From positions 48,236,164 through 48,300,163 of the forward strand of contig CM075941.1 of NCBI GenBank assembly GCA_038030265.1: a stretch of 64,000 nt of DNA, written 5' to 3'. Position 1 is the first letter of the stretch. Each line of letters begins with the position of its first letter. The notes beneath the pieces are model-generated. The model searched no databases. It had not been told where the DNA came from and was given only the letters and a program-made list of their open reading frames with translations. A program made the position numbers and the translations under genes. Shown piece by piece: positions 1 through 10,544 of this stretch. The DNA comes from Corythucha ciliata. Lineage: Eukaryota > Arthropoda > Insecta > Hemiptera > Tingidae.

Positions 1-365
1 GCTCCACAGTTGATGGTTCGGTCACCACCGTCACTTTTAGGTTAAAAAGTAGCAAGTGGCTAAAAAACTACAAATGTCCCCGTAACTCTGAAGCAAAGCA
101 TTTGCGACCCTATGTTCATAGAGTGGTTTTGGACGCAATCGATCAGTACTACAACATATTAAAATATAATACACTCCTCGTGAAACACCCTGTATAATTG
201 TCTGTCCCCCCCCCCCCTTATTGGTCGATACTATTTAAGTAAATTAATAATTATGATGGGCGATACCAAGGTAAATAGACTAAAGAGGTATGCTCTTAAT
301 TTTCAACCAATTATTATTGTTTGTGCCATGACGTCATGGGATGACAAATTTTTTAAAAAAATAAG

Positions 366-517
366 GGGGGCCCTTAGACAACTCTAAGGGCCCTAGTTAG
401 AGTTGTCGGGAAATAATCCCGCAAGCGGTATCCAAGGACGCTTAATCAGAAATAGTATTATCTCGCCATAGCAACCACCTCACGTGAGTTTTTCCCGACA
501 ACTCGGAATAAGGCCCC
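366..517. mobile_element. Small hairpin MITE, copy 1
   Basis: The ends resemble GGGCCCTAGTTAGAGTTGTCGGG on the left and CCCGACAACTC...AGGCCCC on the right. The core contains GCAAGCGGTATCCAAGGACGC. Related cores occur at 519-651 (opposite orientation), about 1095-1203 and 14620-14694. No coding capacity. The left edge is uncertain because a second partial copy of the end motif (CCCTTAGACAACTCTAAGGG) lies just upstream. Confidence 0.5.
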
Positions 518-518
518 A

Positions 519-651
519 GGGGGTCAACCATGAGCTAGTGTAAAAATACCGTCAAAACGCGGTATCTATGGCGTTATAACATTATTTGTGATAAAGCGTC
601 CTTAGTTACCGCTTGCGTTAATTTTTTAACGTTAGCTCATGGTTGACCCCC
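519..651. mobile_element. Small MITE with GGGGGTCAACCATGAGC termini
   Basis: Perfect 18-bp terminal inverted repeats (GGGGGTCAACCATGAGCT and its complement) enclose about 95 bp. CAGG flanks both ends in a way that fits a 4-bp duplication, though it overlaps the repeat. The interior, read on the minus strand, is clearly related to the adjacent MITE at 366-517 (GCAAGCGGTA, AAGGACGCTT, CGCCATAG), so the two share a core but not their termini. Confidence 0.55.
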
Positions 652-1094
652 AGGGTGGGACTTTTTTCAATAAAACAAAATTACCAACATTTCTAGGGCC
701 ACTTTTTAAATCGGGAGAATGACGCATTATTGCCTGCAGGACAATGTTCCTGTAGGAGAAGTGATTGCAGGGCCCCCAAGTATAATGGTTAGAGCAAAGA
801 AAACTGATGCAGGTGCAGGTGCAGGTGCAGGGTATCATCTTAGTTGTGAAACTTTTAGAAATTCTTTTAAGATAGAGCTAAGTTCAGCAATTTTCTCGTA
901 AAACAACGAGTTTTCGTGACACTCATCAACATAGAGACCTCGCCACCGTTTCAATTAACAATAATATAAGCGCCCCCAAACACTTGGCTTCGTATTAAGG
1001 GTTCTCGGTGGTGTTTGTACAACAAACCGCACATCGACCAATACGCTCGTATGGTGAGGGTGTGAATCGCCCTACACCATCCTTAGCCCTACAC

Positions 1095-1203
1095 TAGCCT
1101 TAGTATGAGCGGTCGGGGAAAAAGCCGCATGCGGGATCCAAGGACGCCGAATAAGAAATAACATTATCCCGCCATAGCAATCACGTCAGATACTAAGGCC
1201 CCA
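1095..1203. mobile_element. Partial copy of the small hairpin MITE
   Basis: Contains GGTCGGGGAAAAAGCCGC, then GGGATCCAAGGACGCCGAATAAG, CGCCATAGCAATCACGTCAGA and a terminal AAGGCCCCAGG, in the same order as the copy at 366-517. The left end is diverged. Non-coding. Confidence 0.4.
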
Positions 1204-1479
1204 GGTGAGGCAAACAAATTCCTCGATATCGACAGTGATTGAATACGGCTAGGTTCGAGGCCGGGATTCTGGTCGAAGGACACCATTGGTACTTAAATAC
1301 TAAATTTCTTCTATTTTTATACATGACAGGGAATACTTAAAGAACTTCAGCTTTATTGTCCAACCTATCTAAGAAATGCTCGTGAGCAGGGGCGTAGCCA
1401 GCTCGTGATCAAAGGGTGGGCAGACAGCTAGGCACGGATATACAGTGGTGGGGGGGGGGTGCGCACGTCTAGAGAAAAA

Positions 1480-2300
1480 GTTTTCGTTCGTGGATGAAAT
1501 CTAGAAAAGGACATTTTGCGGCTAAGACAGAGGAAAAACACCCATTCACAGCTAAAATTGAGAAATAGCGCTGGTTCACGTTAAACTTGAGAAATAAATC
1601 TCGTTATTCGCGGTTGAGATTGAGAAAACACGCCAATTTGCGATTTCGCGATGCAAAGTCCGGGGCCGAATTAAGAAAATGCGCTAATTCACGGTTTATA
1701 GAACTCTTTTCACAGCTAAAATTGACAAAATAAATTGCTCGTTCAATGTAGAATGGAGAAAAATCACTCATTTGCGGCTGGAATTGAGGAAAAGCGCCAA
1801 TTCACGGCTAAAATTGAGAAATGGAGCTCATTCACGCAGGTAAAATTGAGAGAAGGCGCCAGTTCGTGGTTTCTCAAACATCGGTAAACATTGCGAGAAA
1901 GAGCTAATTGACCGTTTTTATACATGTATATGGCAAGTTTGCGGGTGAAATTGAGAACGAGCGTGACTTAGCGCATACATTTTTGAAAAAAGTGCTTATT
2001 CACGGCTGAAATTACGGAATTACGGCGTTCGTTCGCCCGTGAAATTGAGGCGTCAAAATTGATGAAATTCGCTCTCACGTGGATTATGTGTGTATATCAA
2101 AAATGCTTTATTTCACGGTTTTTTTGAGACCTTTTCACGGCTAAAATGAAGAAAATGGGATAGTTCGAGTTAGAATTGAGAAAAAGCACTCAGTTTCAGC
2201 TAAAATTAAGGAAAAAGTCAATTCGAGGCTGAAAACAGTACTCATTCACGAGTAAAATCGGGGGAAAAAAACTGTGTGCAACTACTCTTGAGAAAACTGG
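1480..2300. repeat. Degenerate minisatellite, unit about 30-40 bp
   Basis: Diverged repeats built around 'TTCACGGCTAAAATTGAGAAA...GCGC' run through the hAT interior. The same unit in reverse complement (CAATTTTAGCCGCGAATTAGCG) appears at 7500-7680 and 34900-36900, and again near 15780-16110. No frame is conserved, so it is not coding. Confidence 0.65.
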
Positions 2301-2540
2301 ATCCACGCCTGTGGCCAGCTTCACTGGCGAAAATATCAGATGCACCATTGCCTTTTTGCTGGCTTATAACAGGATCTGGAGGTTAGAATCGCGTCAATTC
2401 GCGGTCATCGGAGACTAAATTTGCACAGAAACAGCCACTATCCGTCAAAAAATTAATATCTGCTGGAAAACTGTCGTTTGTAGCCTTCAATTTCGGATTG
2501 ATATTGTTAGTGTGATCGCTTAGACTACGAGGGTTAGTAG

Positions 2541-2795
2541 GTAATGCGTGCATGAAACTGTAGCCGTAGGAGCCTACGCTGCCTTTCTTCCCTCGTTGAG
2601 GTGCGTTAAAAACGAACCGGTTTCGGCTGCTCGCCATCTTCAGCGTCTGTAAGTCCAACTGATTTCAGTTGGTTTCAGTTGGACTTACAGACGCTGAAGA
2701 CGGCGATCAGCCGAAACCGGTTCGTTTTTAACGCACCTCAACGAGGGAAGACAGACAACGTAGGCTCCTACGGCTACAGTTTCATGCATGCATTA
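2541..2795. repeat. Large imperfect palindrome
   Basis: Arms of about 120 bp (2541-2662 and 2677-2795) are nearly complementary around a short GTTTCAGTTGG-rich centre. Each arm, read outward from the centre, opens a reading frame starting MDLQTLK and containing FVFNAPQRG and GSYGYSFMHA. The two frames are therefore mirror copies of one sequence rather than two genes. It may be a foldback MITE or a hairpin-templated rearrangement. Confidence 0.65.
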
Positions 2796-3297
2796 TTCTA
2801 TTTCGGATTTTATGTCGAAAACCGGAAACTTCCCCCCCCCCTGGAAAGTGATTCTTTTGGAGCTAAACGTTGAATTTTAGACCTGAGACGGTAAATAGTG
2901 CTGGAATTTCCTCTCCCACCATAAGTCTGGATGGCACAGCGGGGTAAACACGATGTGAGCTAGCCAAAAACAAACGCAAATTGCGTGTCGAACCTGCGAA
3001 AATGGGATTTTAGTGGGAAAAATCGGTTTCCAAGTTAAGCCGACCCTCGGAATCGGCTTGTCAGCAACAAACATCGGCGAATTTTTTATTTTTGGTGAAA
3101 CCGATAAGCGAAAATGTGTTGTTTTTTTTAGTGAGAAAAATTCGCAAAATTGGTTATATGGAGAGGAATACAAGAAAGCCAGATCAGGGATTTGGCTGGA
3201 TCGTGGGGCAGCTGCCCCACGAAATCTGCGCTTTTTATTCTAGGGGAGGGCAACTGCCCACCCCTGCCCCCCTGCTGGCTACGCCCATGCTCGTGAG

Positions 3298-4640
3298 CGT
3301 GATTGTCGCGTGCACCAGGGAATCCCTTCTTTGCTCCCTCATGAAGCTTACTGGTCGTCTCTCACTGATACACATAATAAACTCGCCCGTTATTGCGCCG
3401 AGTGCTGTCTGTACTGAATACACGGGGCTTCACGGGGTACGTGTCAATTAACTGGGCCTTAAAACGGTATATATGGTGTAAGGAACAACTCCGCCAAATT
3501 ATATCGCTTTTAAAAAATTTTCCTGGCACTTATTTTGGCTTTTCATTCATGTTTTGCTTGATCTACAAAGAAATTCCAAGGGAGAAACCAAAGTTGTATA
3601 GAACCCAAGTTCTTCCACTCATCACGATCGCTATGGTAACGGTGGTCATTTATAAAATTTGAAATTTTGATCCCGTCAGAGCGCACTTACAACATTTGGT
3701 CTCAACTTTTTCTTCAATAAAGTGTCTGCTTCACAAACTACATGTAAAGCAAATAAAATTACAGCTGGATTTTGTACATTTTTCATTTTCACTGATAGAA
3801 GATTTTTTTATTATTTCGATTCCTTTCGATCCATTTTCCTTATAAAATAATTTAATTTCAACTTCAAATTCCGCCGTGTTTCGTGCCCCCGTGTAAAACC
3901 CAGTTCAGTCAGAGAAACTGCAGATTGATGTCCGCCATTTGTAAGTCCATGGTAGAGCGCAAATTTTCAAGGTAAAAGTTCAAGGTGGGTTTGAAGTTAT
4001 TTTGGGGACAAAATTTGGAAAATGTGTACAAAACATTTTATGTACAATTTTCTGTAGATTGGAATGAGTACTTGAAATCCGTGCAGCACAAATAAGGCGT
4101 GAAAAATTATGCCATGTACTTGACGAAGGCTGTTTGGAGGGGGCGAGGTACCTATACTATCTGCGTGAAACTCGCCCTCAACGTTCGGTCTGCAGAGGGG
4201 ACGGAAGAAACACCATGCTCACCTGACTCTTGAGAATGCCCAGGATCTCGCTGCACTTGACAAAACATCGTAAAACAACATTTCAATAGATATACAATAA
4301 AATTTTTTTAATTCAACGGAAATTTTCTTCAGTTTTAGTCTGCTTGAACCATTCATCCACTATTCATTACTATTATGTCGTGATAGACCCGATATTTATA
4401 GTTTTCATTTGGTTTAATAAACGATTATTTTTTTATTTGTTCATAAGCGTTTTTCGAACCGCCAAATTTTGAGACCAAATGTCATGTGGCACTCTGGCGG
4501 GAGCAATTTTCCCTCTAGCTTTAGTGACCACGCGTTATCAGAAGAGAAATGACTTGGTATCTATACGACTTTGGGAGAAACCATGGGAGGGGAAGCTTCA
4601 TGTGTGAAGTTCGGTCCCTCATTATTTTTTTTACTCCCGT
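3298..4640. other. Interior of the Mutator-like element, no gene seen
   Basis: AT-rich sequence with several short open frames. None has a recognisable domain, codon bias or support from a neighbour. Confidence 0.4.
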
Positions 4641-4712
4641 GACGTCAATTTTGACAAAAATTTCCTTAGTTACGAGCATACCTCTGTAAGTCTATTTACC
4701 TTGGGGCGATAC

Positions 4713-5098
4713 AGGTTTTTGTTTGAAAGAAACAATTATTACATATTGCATTTTTAGCTGTCAATGAAACGTAACATTTTTAGAGTGAATTTTCGGTTAT
4801 ATTATTAGTGGCGTCCCAAAAATAGGAGTTTTCTTGCCTCACGTAGGTACTGAAAATCTGAAATCAGTTCTACGTCAGGAATTGGCTATGTTTGAGGTTG
4901 TGGAGCAGCCTGACTTGGCAACTCCACTTGCCTCAATTCCTTTACTGGGTGATTGGGTCCAATTTCAGCCATGTAATACCCGTATCATTTCATGCGTTCC
5001 AAACAACCAGTAAATAGCAACTAATAAGGAGTAATAGCAACTTGCAGGCAAAGGCAGACGATAGAACCAACAATGGCTTCTTAACCGAATGAATGTGG
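4713..5098. other. No recognisable feature
   Basis: Between the Mutator-like element and the last P-transposase exon. The missing C-terminal exon(s) of the P-like gene would be expected here on the minus strand. I could not see the conserved segment that normally follows the QDxLE block. Confidence 0.3.
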
Positions 5099-6770
5099 CT
5101 ATTTAGTTACCTCCAGGTTGTCTTGAGATACTCTTGACACCATTAAATATGAAAAATTGTGTCTCTCGACGAGGTACTCCATCAGGTTGATGACGCCTCG
5201 GCACGTCACAATGAGACCAACGAAAGTGTTAGAGGGAAGAAATGCACTTGACTGTTCCTGATTATTATCCTTCCACTCCAATATGAAATTTAGAAAATTT
5301 TCTATCACCTAAGAATGCATTAGCTTATTGAGCCAGTTTCGTTGACTCTATGTGTACTTCGCTATGATCACGTTATACCTCCTTTTCTTTGCAGCTCATT
5401 CGTAGAGCCGAGATGTCATCGCTAGTATCAAGTCATGGACAAGCATGATGAACTGTATGGTTGGTTCCGCACCTTCTAATTTTTGGTTCATCATGGCGGT
5501 AGCAACGTCAAATCCAAACAACTGAAAAAAAGCGTCACACATATAGCATTGAACAAAATACTGTACAAATATACAAAGTTAGAAGCTACTTGGTATGCCT
5601 TAGCCACGTTCATCTTCTCATAATATTTGGGATTTAAGTGGCTTTCACTATAAGTTTTGGGCACATTTTGAGGCCGTAGGAGCCCTTCGACCTGTCCTTT
5701 TCCACAATATCCCGCCAAAAACGTAGTTGTACGGTTCCAACGGGAGTCTGAAAAGTAGAAATGACGCATTGCCTCATACTACTACCATTACTATCACAAG
5801 TTATTTTTCTCTTTTGAAATTACTGTGAACTCAGACTGCTTAGTAACCCAATTTCTCAAGTTCTTCACGAGATGAGGAAAATCAGAAAAAAAAAAGCTTT
5901 CTGTTCTCGTCAAGTATATGAACCGCTGAAATATCGTTTTCCGTGATCCCTAAAGAAATGATTGCCAATAAGCATGTTGAAGACGAAAATAATTCTAATT
6001 AGGCCAAAAGATCGTACCAAACAGTCTCCACATCCCGCGATTCCATTGAGCACCATCTGAGACAATTCCATCAACAAAGAAACCAGAGTTTTCAAGGTGC
6101 ACAATTGCTTCCAACAGTAACTGGTGCAAGACGTGGCTGTTGGCACAAGCCCTTGTTAAAAACGCTCCGATCGCTTGAAACCAGCGGCCCCGCGAACGGC
6201 TGAAATATGATCACCAAAGCGTGGTCACCACGTTTGCACTTCTGGTCAAGAGGCGTATACTTTCCTATATCCACGAATCCAGTGATTTTCAACTCCTCCT
6301 TTGAGAAGGTCAGTTTTTCGCTCAATTTCATTTCGTCAATGAGCAATACACCTGGAACGTATGCCTTGAGTAACAGAAACGAAATGCAATCAAAAAGCAT
6401 GATAAGTACCCCTTCTTTCCCAACTTTGCATACACTCAGATTTCTTTTTTAGTACGTGGAAAATGGTTGAAAACCGTACGACGGCTTCAATTTTTTCATG
6501 TATCTGTATAAGATACTGGGAGACGGTAAGCTCAAAATTTGGTGCCGCCTCATGTAGTTGTAAACGGACGAACTTTTTATTTTCAGCAGGAGGCACTGGA
6601 AAATCCAGTTACGAGTGTACCTCACCCCCTTAGACGCCTTGCAAGTTAGCAATTTCAAACTTGCGTTAACCGCCTCCCTTTGATTGTCTGGAAGATTTCT
6701 GATTTGATGCATTACGTCATTGTTGTTCCTTGCTGCACACTCCCTTCTGAGATTTCCCACAACCGTGGAT
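5099..6770 (-). pseudogene. P-element/THAP9-like transposase, multi-exon, damaged
   Basis: Read on the minus strand, these pieces follow P-element transposase in order. 6770-6430 holds the helix-turn-helix region (QREAVNASLKLL, ILSLPSPSILYRYMK). 6400-6150 holds GVLLIDEMKLSEKLTF, KITGFVDIGKYTP and GDHALVIIFQPF, where the conserved acidic residue of LIDEMKLSE lies. Near 6060 is DGIVSDGAQWNRG. 5680-5600 ends LNPKYYEKMNVAKAYQ, then 5505-5410 (LFGFDVATAMMNQKLEGAEPT) and 5330-5112 (NTFVGLIVTCRGVINLMEYL, SYLMVSRVSQDNLE). Exon edges look right: acceptors TTTCCTAG near 6780, TTTTTTCAG near 5503 and TTCTTAG near 5329; donors AA|GTAGCT near 5592 and GAG|GTAACT near 5108. Frame breaks near 6440 and 6150 make it broken as read. 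No THAP zinc finger or final C-terminal exon was found. It could be an old P element or a decaying domesticated gene. Confidence 0.75.
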
Positions 6771-6789
6771 AATGATAAGATCTAGGAAA

Positions 6790-8095
6790 AGACGAATTTA
6801 AAAGTATATATATATTATAGAAAAACCTATGCATTTAACGTAGATTTCTACATTTTATCCCCTTCCCTTCCCGCCTGGACGTACATACCCATAATAATAT
6901 TCATAATACCTGGCTGAATTCATGCATTATACCGAAGCATAATGTGAAGTTACCGTATTTTTGTTTCAATATAAATTATTGACTATGCCTTCATCGTCCT
7001 TTGCAAAAATATAATTTTTTCCCCTCTTCAATCGGATTATTGAGCCATAGTTCTCAGTAAGAAAATGTCACTGATCAAAATTGTCGATACATGCAACTTC
7101 CTCATTGTATGTAGTTTGTAATGAAAGTGAATTAGAAATTATGTTACCTGTCGTCTAACTCAGTGGAACACAACGGCATTTCGTTGACAATTTTCAACAG
7201 CGTCTTCAAGTCTGAAGACGGAAAGAATGGTTTCCTTCAGACTGACCTGCCAATTGAATATTAACAAGTAAATTAGGTACCTACCACTGATTTGTGTTCA
7301 GCAGGCCAAAATACCATAATATAGTACCAAAAACCAAAACTACATGCACTAAAACTTTCCGTATAAAAATTCAAGGTGCCTGGACTATTTTTGTCGTTTG
7401 CGTTTTGAGTTAGCCACGAATAAGTTGCCTCCGGAAACCACGACTTGCCATTTTTACTCAATATTACCAAATGTTCTCAGTTTAACACCCTAATTAGACT
7501 TTTTTCTTGATTTTAGCCGGACATTAGCGTTTTACCTCATTCTAGTCTCATAGCGAGTCGTGAATGAGAGTTTTGTTTCCCAATTTTCGCCGCGATTTTT
7601 AACGTTTTTTTTTCTGAATTTTATCCGTGAATCACAGCATTTTTCTAATTTAGCCGTGGATTAGCGATTGTGTCCTTTTTTTTAGAAACGAAGTTACCTA
7701 CGTTCTAATGTGCAAGGGGCTCGGATTCCGTTATAATTAATTTCGTCGACGAGCTCCCAGCACATTCTATTCTCCCGATCATTCAGGACGAAATCTTGTC
7801 AAAAACGACGATTTCGCCCCTTTTTTAAATTGTAAAGCTATTGCAGCAATGTTTCTGTATTTCGTATTAGGAGAATATAATGTGCAAGGAGCTCGGCTTC
7901 CGTTGATGGAATTTATTTCGTTGACGAACTCCCTGGTTAGTGTACAGAATTTGTGCGGAATTGTTCAAGGATTGACGCACCTCTCCCCTCCCATCTTAGT
8001 AAAAGGCGGCAATGCCGAAAATCACTTGGGCTCTCGGTGCATTGTAGTTTTTTTGTTCGTAAAGTGAACTATCTTCACGCCTTAATTGTTGATTC
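6790..8095. other. Non-coding stretch with a local direct repeat
   Basis: Upstream of the P-like exons; it may contain 5' introns or a missing exon (a weak candidate lies near 7150-7255 on the minus strand). 7500-7680 is a short tract of the TTTTAGCCGCGAATTAGCG minisatellite. 7707-7758 and 7879-7933 are diverged direct copies (AATGTGCAAGG.GCTCGG.TTCCGTT ... TTTCGT.GACGA.CTCCC). Confidence 0.4.
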
Positions 8096-8715
8096 TAAAG
8101 CCGGGTTTCCACTAAGGAAACAATTTCAAGAAACTGAAACAAAAAATGTTTCATGAAACAAAAAGGATGATGTTTCACAGAATTGAAACAGTTTCAAACC
8201 ATTTTGTTTCAAGAAACGCTATTTCTGAAACAAAACTCTTTCCCATCTCGAGTCGGTAAAGATGAAAGAAAGTTGCAGTTTCATGAAACTTAGTTTCTCT
8301 AGTGGAAACAAGATGTTTCAGTTTCAAACAACTAACTAAATCGAATAGAGACGTTCACCAAGGCAAGTAGAGGCGTACAGGAGGCAATCAGGCCCGAATC
8401 TGGCTTTTTGCCGCCCCGAGGCTCATTTAATTTTGCCACCTTATGCGGCTATCCCCCCCCCTCTATTGCCATTTCCTCCTGTAGTGCCAAGCAAGTAACA
8501 AGAGAATGGATTATACAAGTATTAGAAGGAAACTATACATTTCTTCAACTTGGCGGAAAAACCTCAAGATGCCGGGAACCCCAGAAAGATGGATCTTGGG
8601 TTTTAATGATGAATGCGAATGGCGTTGTGGGCTTACCCCCACGACAGCTAAGGTTAGCCGCAAAATTGCAACATTTAGGAGCTTAATAATTAACCCAAAA
8701 ACTGGAAGTTGTCTG

Positions 8716-8824
8716 TGTTATGTCCTAAAATAAGAACAACTTTGTACGAACGAAAACTAAGAAAAAATGACTCTTTATTTTTTTATAATCATGTGATGAA
8801 AAGATCAAAATCTAGTATTCAACA
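8716..8824 (-). repeat. 3' LTR of the Gypsy element
   Basis: 109-bp LTR with TG...CA ends, nearly identical to the interrupted LTR at 13735-14917. At this size it is among the shortest Gypsy LTRs. The polypurine tract abuts it at 8825-8836 (read on the minus strand, CGAGGAGAGGA). Confidence 0.85.
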
Positions 8825-8836
8825 TCCTCTCCTCGA
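8825..8836 (-). promoter_or_regulatory. Polypurine tract of the Gypsy element
   Basis: Read on the minus strand, CGAGGAGAGGA lies immediately 5' of the 3' LTR. This is the expected position and composition for the plus-strand primer. Confidence 0.65.
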
Positions 8837-8847
8837 AGTGCCGAGCT

Positions 8848-9690
8848 ACTCAACCGCTCCTGACGTTTTTATTATTTGGTCGAGGTGTCTCTTCCACGGT
8901 TTAGCGAACCCCAACGGCTTCACCAAATACGTATAGTCGCCAAGAACTTCTTCTACTTCGGCCTTGACCCATTTCCGTTTGTCCGCATTCTCTCGGTAGT
9001 CTCGTACTTAGACGGTCTCGCCCTTTTCGAAATGCACCATTCTACCTTTTCGTTTATTAGCGCCATCTTCCCCCTTGAGTTTTTCTTCCTTAAAATCTCT
9101 CCGCAAAATGTCTAGCCTGGTCCTCAAGTCTCTTCCGAACATGAGTTTTGCCGGCGATTCCCCCGTCGTACAGTGCATCGGCGTCCTGTAATGAAACAAA
9201 TATCTTGACATCGCCGCATCAATACTCGCCTCACAATTCGAATCTCGCAAAATTTTTTTAATTCAGTTTTTGAAACTTTTAACACTGTTTTCTGCGGCGC
9301 CATTACTTGCCGGATGAAAAGGAGGAACTCGCACATAATGAACAGCATTCGATTTACAAAATTCAGCGAATTTCGCTGAAGAAAACTGCGATCCGTTGTC
9401 CGAAACCACAACCCTTGGAAGTCCGAACCGCGAAAATACATCTCTCAGTTTATTTAGCGTGGCCGATGTGTCTGTTCTCTTATTCATATTGTACACTTCC
9501 ACCCATTTGCTGAAAGCATCTGTGATAATTAAGAACATCTTCCCATTTAGTGGTCCGAGAAAGTCCACGTGCACCCGTTCAAAAGGAACCGTAGCACTCG
9601 ACCAGGGTTTTGGCACGGCTTTTGCTGGCTCTGCCCGTTGCTCCATGCAAATCGGACAACTCTTAACATACTTCTCAAATTGCTTCATCT
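8848..9690 (-). pseudogene. Gypsy integrase, frameshifted
   Basis: Minus-strand frames give CPICMEQR (the last two cysteines of the HHCC zinc finger), then the DDE core. HVDFLGPL supplies the first Asp, VVSDNGSQF the second, and NGAAENSVKSFK the Glu. A C-terminal part follows (RTPMHCTTGESPAKLMFGR, then VRDYRENADKRKWVKAEVEEVLG, WKRHLDQI). Breaks are a frameshift near 9687 splitting the zinc finger from the core, shifts near 9255-9270 around an A-run, and a stop just after GETV at 9008. The three catalytic residues survive but the frame does not. Confidence 0.85.
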
Positions 9691-10542
9691 AGTGACGGCC
9701 ACCAGAAATACGACCTTGCCTTGTTCTTCATCTTCATCACACCTTGATGAGCGAGATGAAGTTCCTTTAAAAGTCTTTCTCGAAAAATACCCGGCATCAA
9801 TATCCGGTACCCCCACATGAGGACCCCTTTTTCAATATTTAATTCCGACCTTCTTCTGAAGTAGGGCTCGATGCGTTTGTCAACCTGTTCAGGCCAACCG
9901 TCCCTTACAAAAAGAAAAACTTTACTTAATTCGCTATCTTTCCTGGTTGCCTTTGATATTTCTTTTAAATCAATAGCCAATACATCGTCTAGTAAATTCA
10001 AATCAGAGCCGTCTTCATTTTCAAAGTCATCTTCCTTAGTATTCGGCAGCCGAGAAAGTCCATCAGCTGCGTTATTCAAGCTCTTCAAGTACTTCAACTC
10101 GTAATCAAATCCAGAAATAAACAGCGCCCATCGCTGTAGCCTGCCAGCTGTCATTTCAGGAACGCCTTTGTTCTCACCGAAAAGAGCCAACAAGGGCTTG
10201 TGATCCGAAAAAGTATGAATTTTCTACCGGTCAAGTAGTGATAGAATTTTTTTACCCCCCCAATATAACGCCAAAGCTTCTTTATGAATGACCGAATATT
10301 TCCTCTCCGCGCTGTTTAAACTACGAGAAGCAAAGCATATTGGCCTATTTGAGCCGTCTTCCATTTCATGCATTAACACAGCTCCTAAACCAGTTTTTGG
10401 TGCATCGCAAATTAACTTGACCGGTTTTTTTGGATCGAAATGCACTAAAACTTGGTGGCTTATCACTTCTTCTTTTGCTTTATTAAACGCCTTTTCACAT
10501 TTATCGGACCAGTCGAATTTCCCACCTTTTTGAAGTAAGCAG
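9675..10542 (-). pseudogene. Gypsy RNase H and integrase zinc-binding region
   Basis: Starts just inside the TA element's left edge with LLQKGGKFDWSD, then PVKLICDAPKTGLGAVL (RNase H first acidic residue), SRSLNSAERKYSVIHKEALAL, and FSDHKPLLALFG after an in-frame TAG near 10224. It continues into NAADGLSRLP and the integrase zinc-binding half (LHLAHQGVMKMKNKARSYFWWP). Ends at a frameshift near 9685. The upstream half of the coding frame lies beyond the inserted element. Confidence 0.85.
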
Positions 10543-10544
10543 TA

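Larger units (their letters stand above)
1387..3289. mobile_element. Non-autonomous hAT element
   Basis: Left end CAGGGGCGTAGCCAGC matches the complement of the right end with one mismatch. Identical 8-bp copies of CTCGTGAG flank it at 1379-1386 and 3290-3297, as expected for hAT elements, and a CAGGGGCGTAGCC-type terminus is typical of animal hATs. There is no transposase. The interior is a degenerate short tandem repeat (about 1480-2300), a 250-bp palindrome (2541-2795) and a second degenerate repeat (about 2890-3140). Confidence 0.75.
267..4703. mobile_element. Non-autonomous Mutator-like DNA element
   Basis: Both ends carry the same inverted sequence, CAAGGTAAATAGACT followed a few bases on by AGAGGTATGCTC. 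The similarity fades over about 60 bp but includes a shared GACGTCA. The element is bracketed by identical 9-bp copies of GGGCGATAC at 258-266 and 4704-4712. A 9-bp duplication is usual for Mutator-like elements and also possible for Merlin. No transposase reading frame is present, so it must have been mobilised in trans. It contains an hAT element and small MITEs. The boundaries are well supported; the superfamily is inferred from duplication length only. Confidence 0.6.

Noticed and set aside
719..901. 60-codon frame with a short Gly-Ala run
   Set aside because: Caused by a GCAGGT microsatellite. No homology, no context.
2383..2873. Two divergent open frames starting MDLQTLK
   Set aside because: They are the two arms of one palindrome, not two genes.
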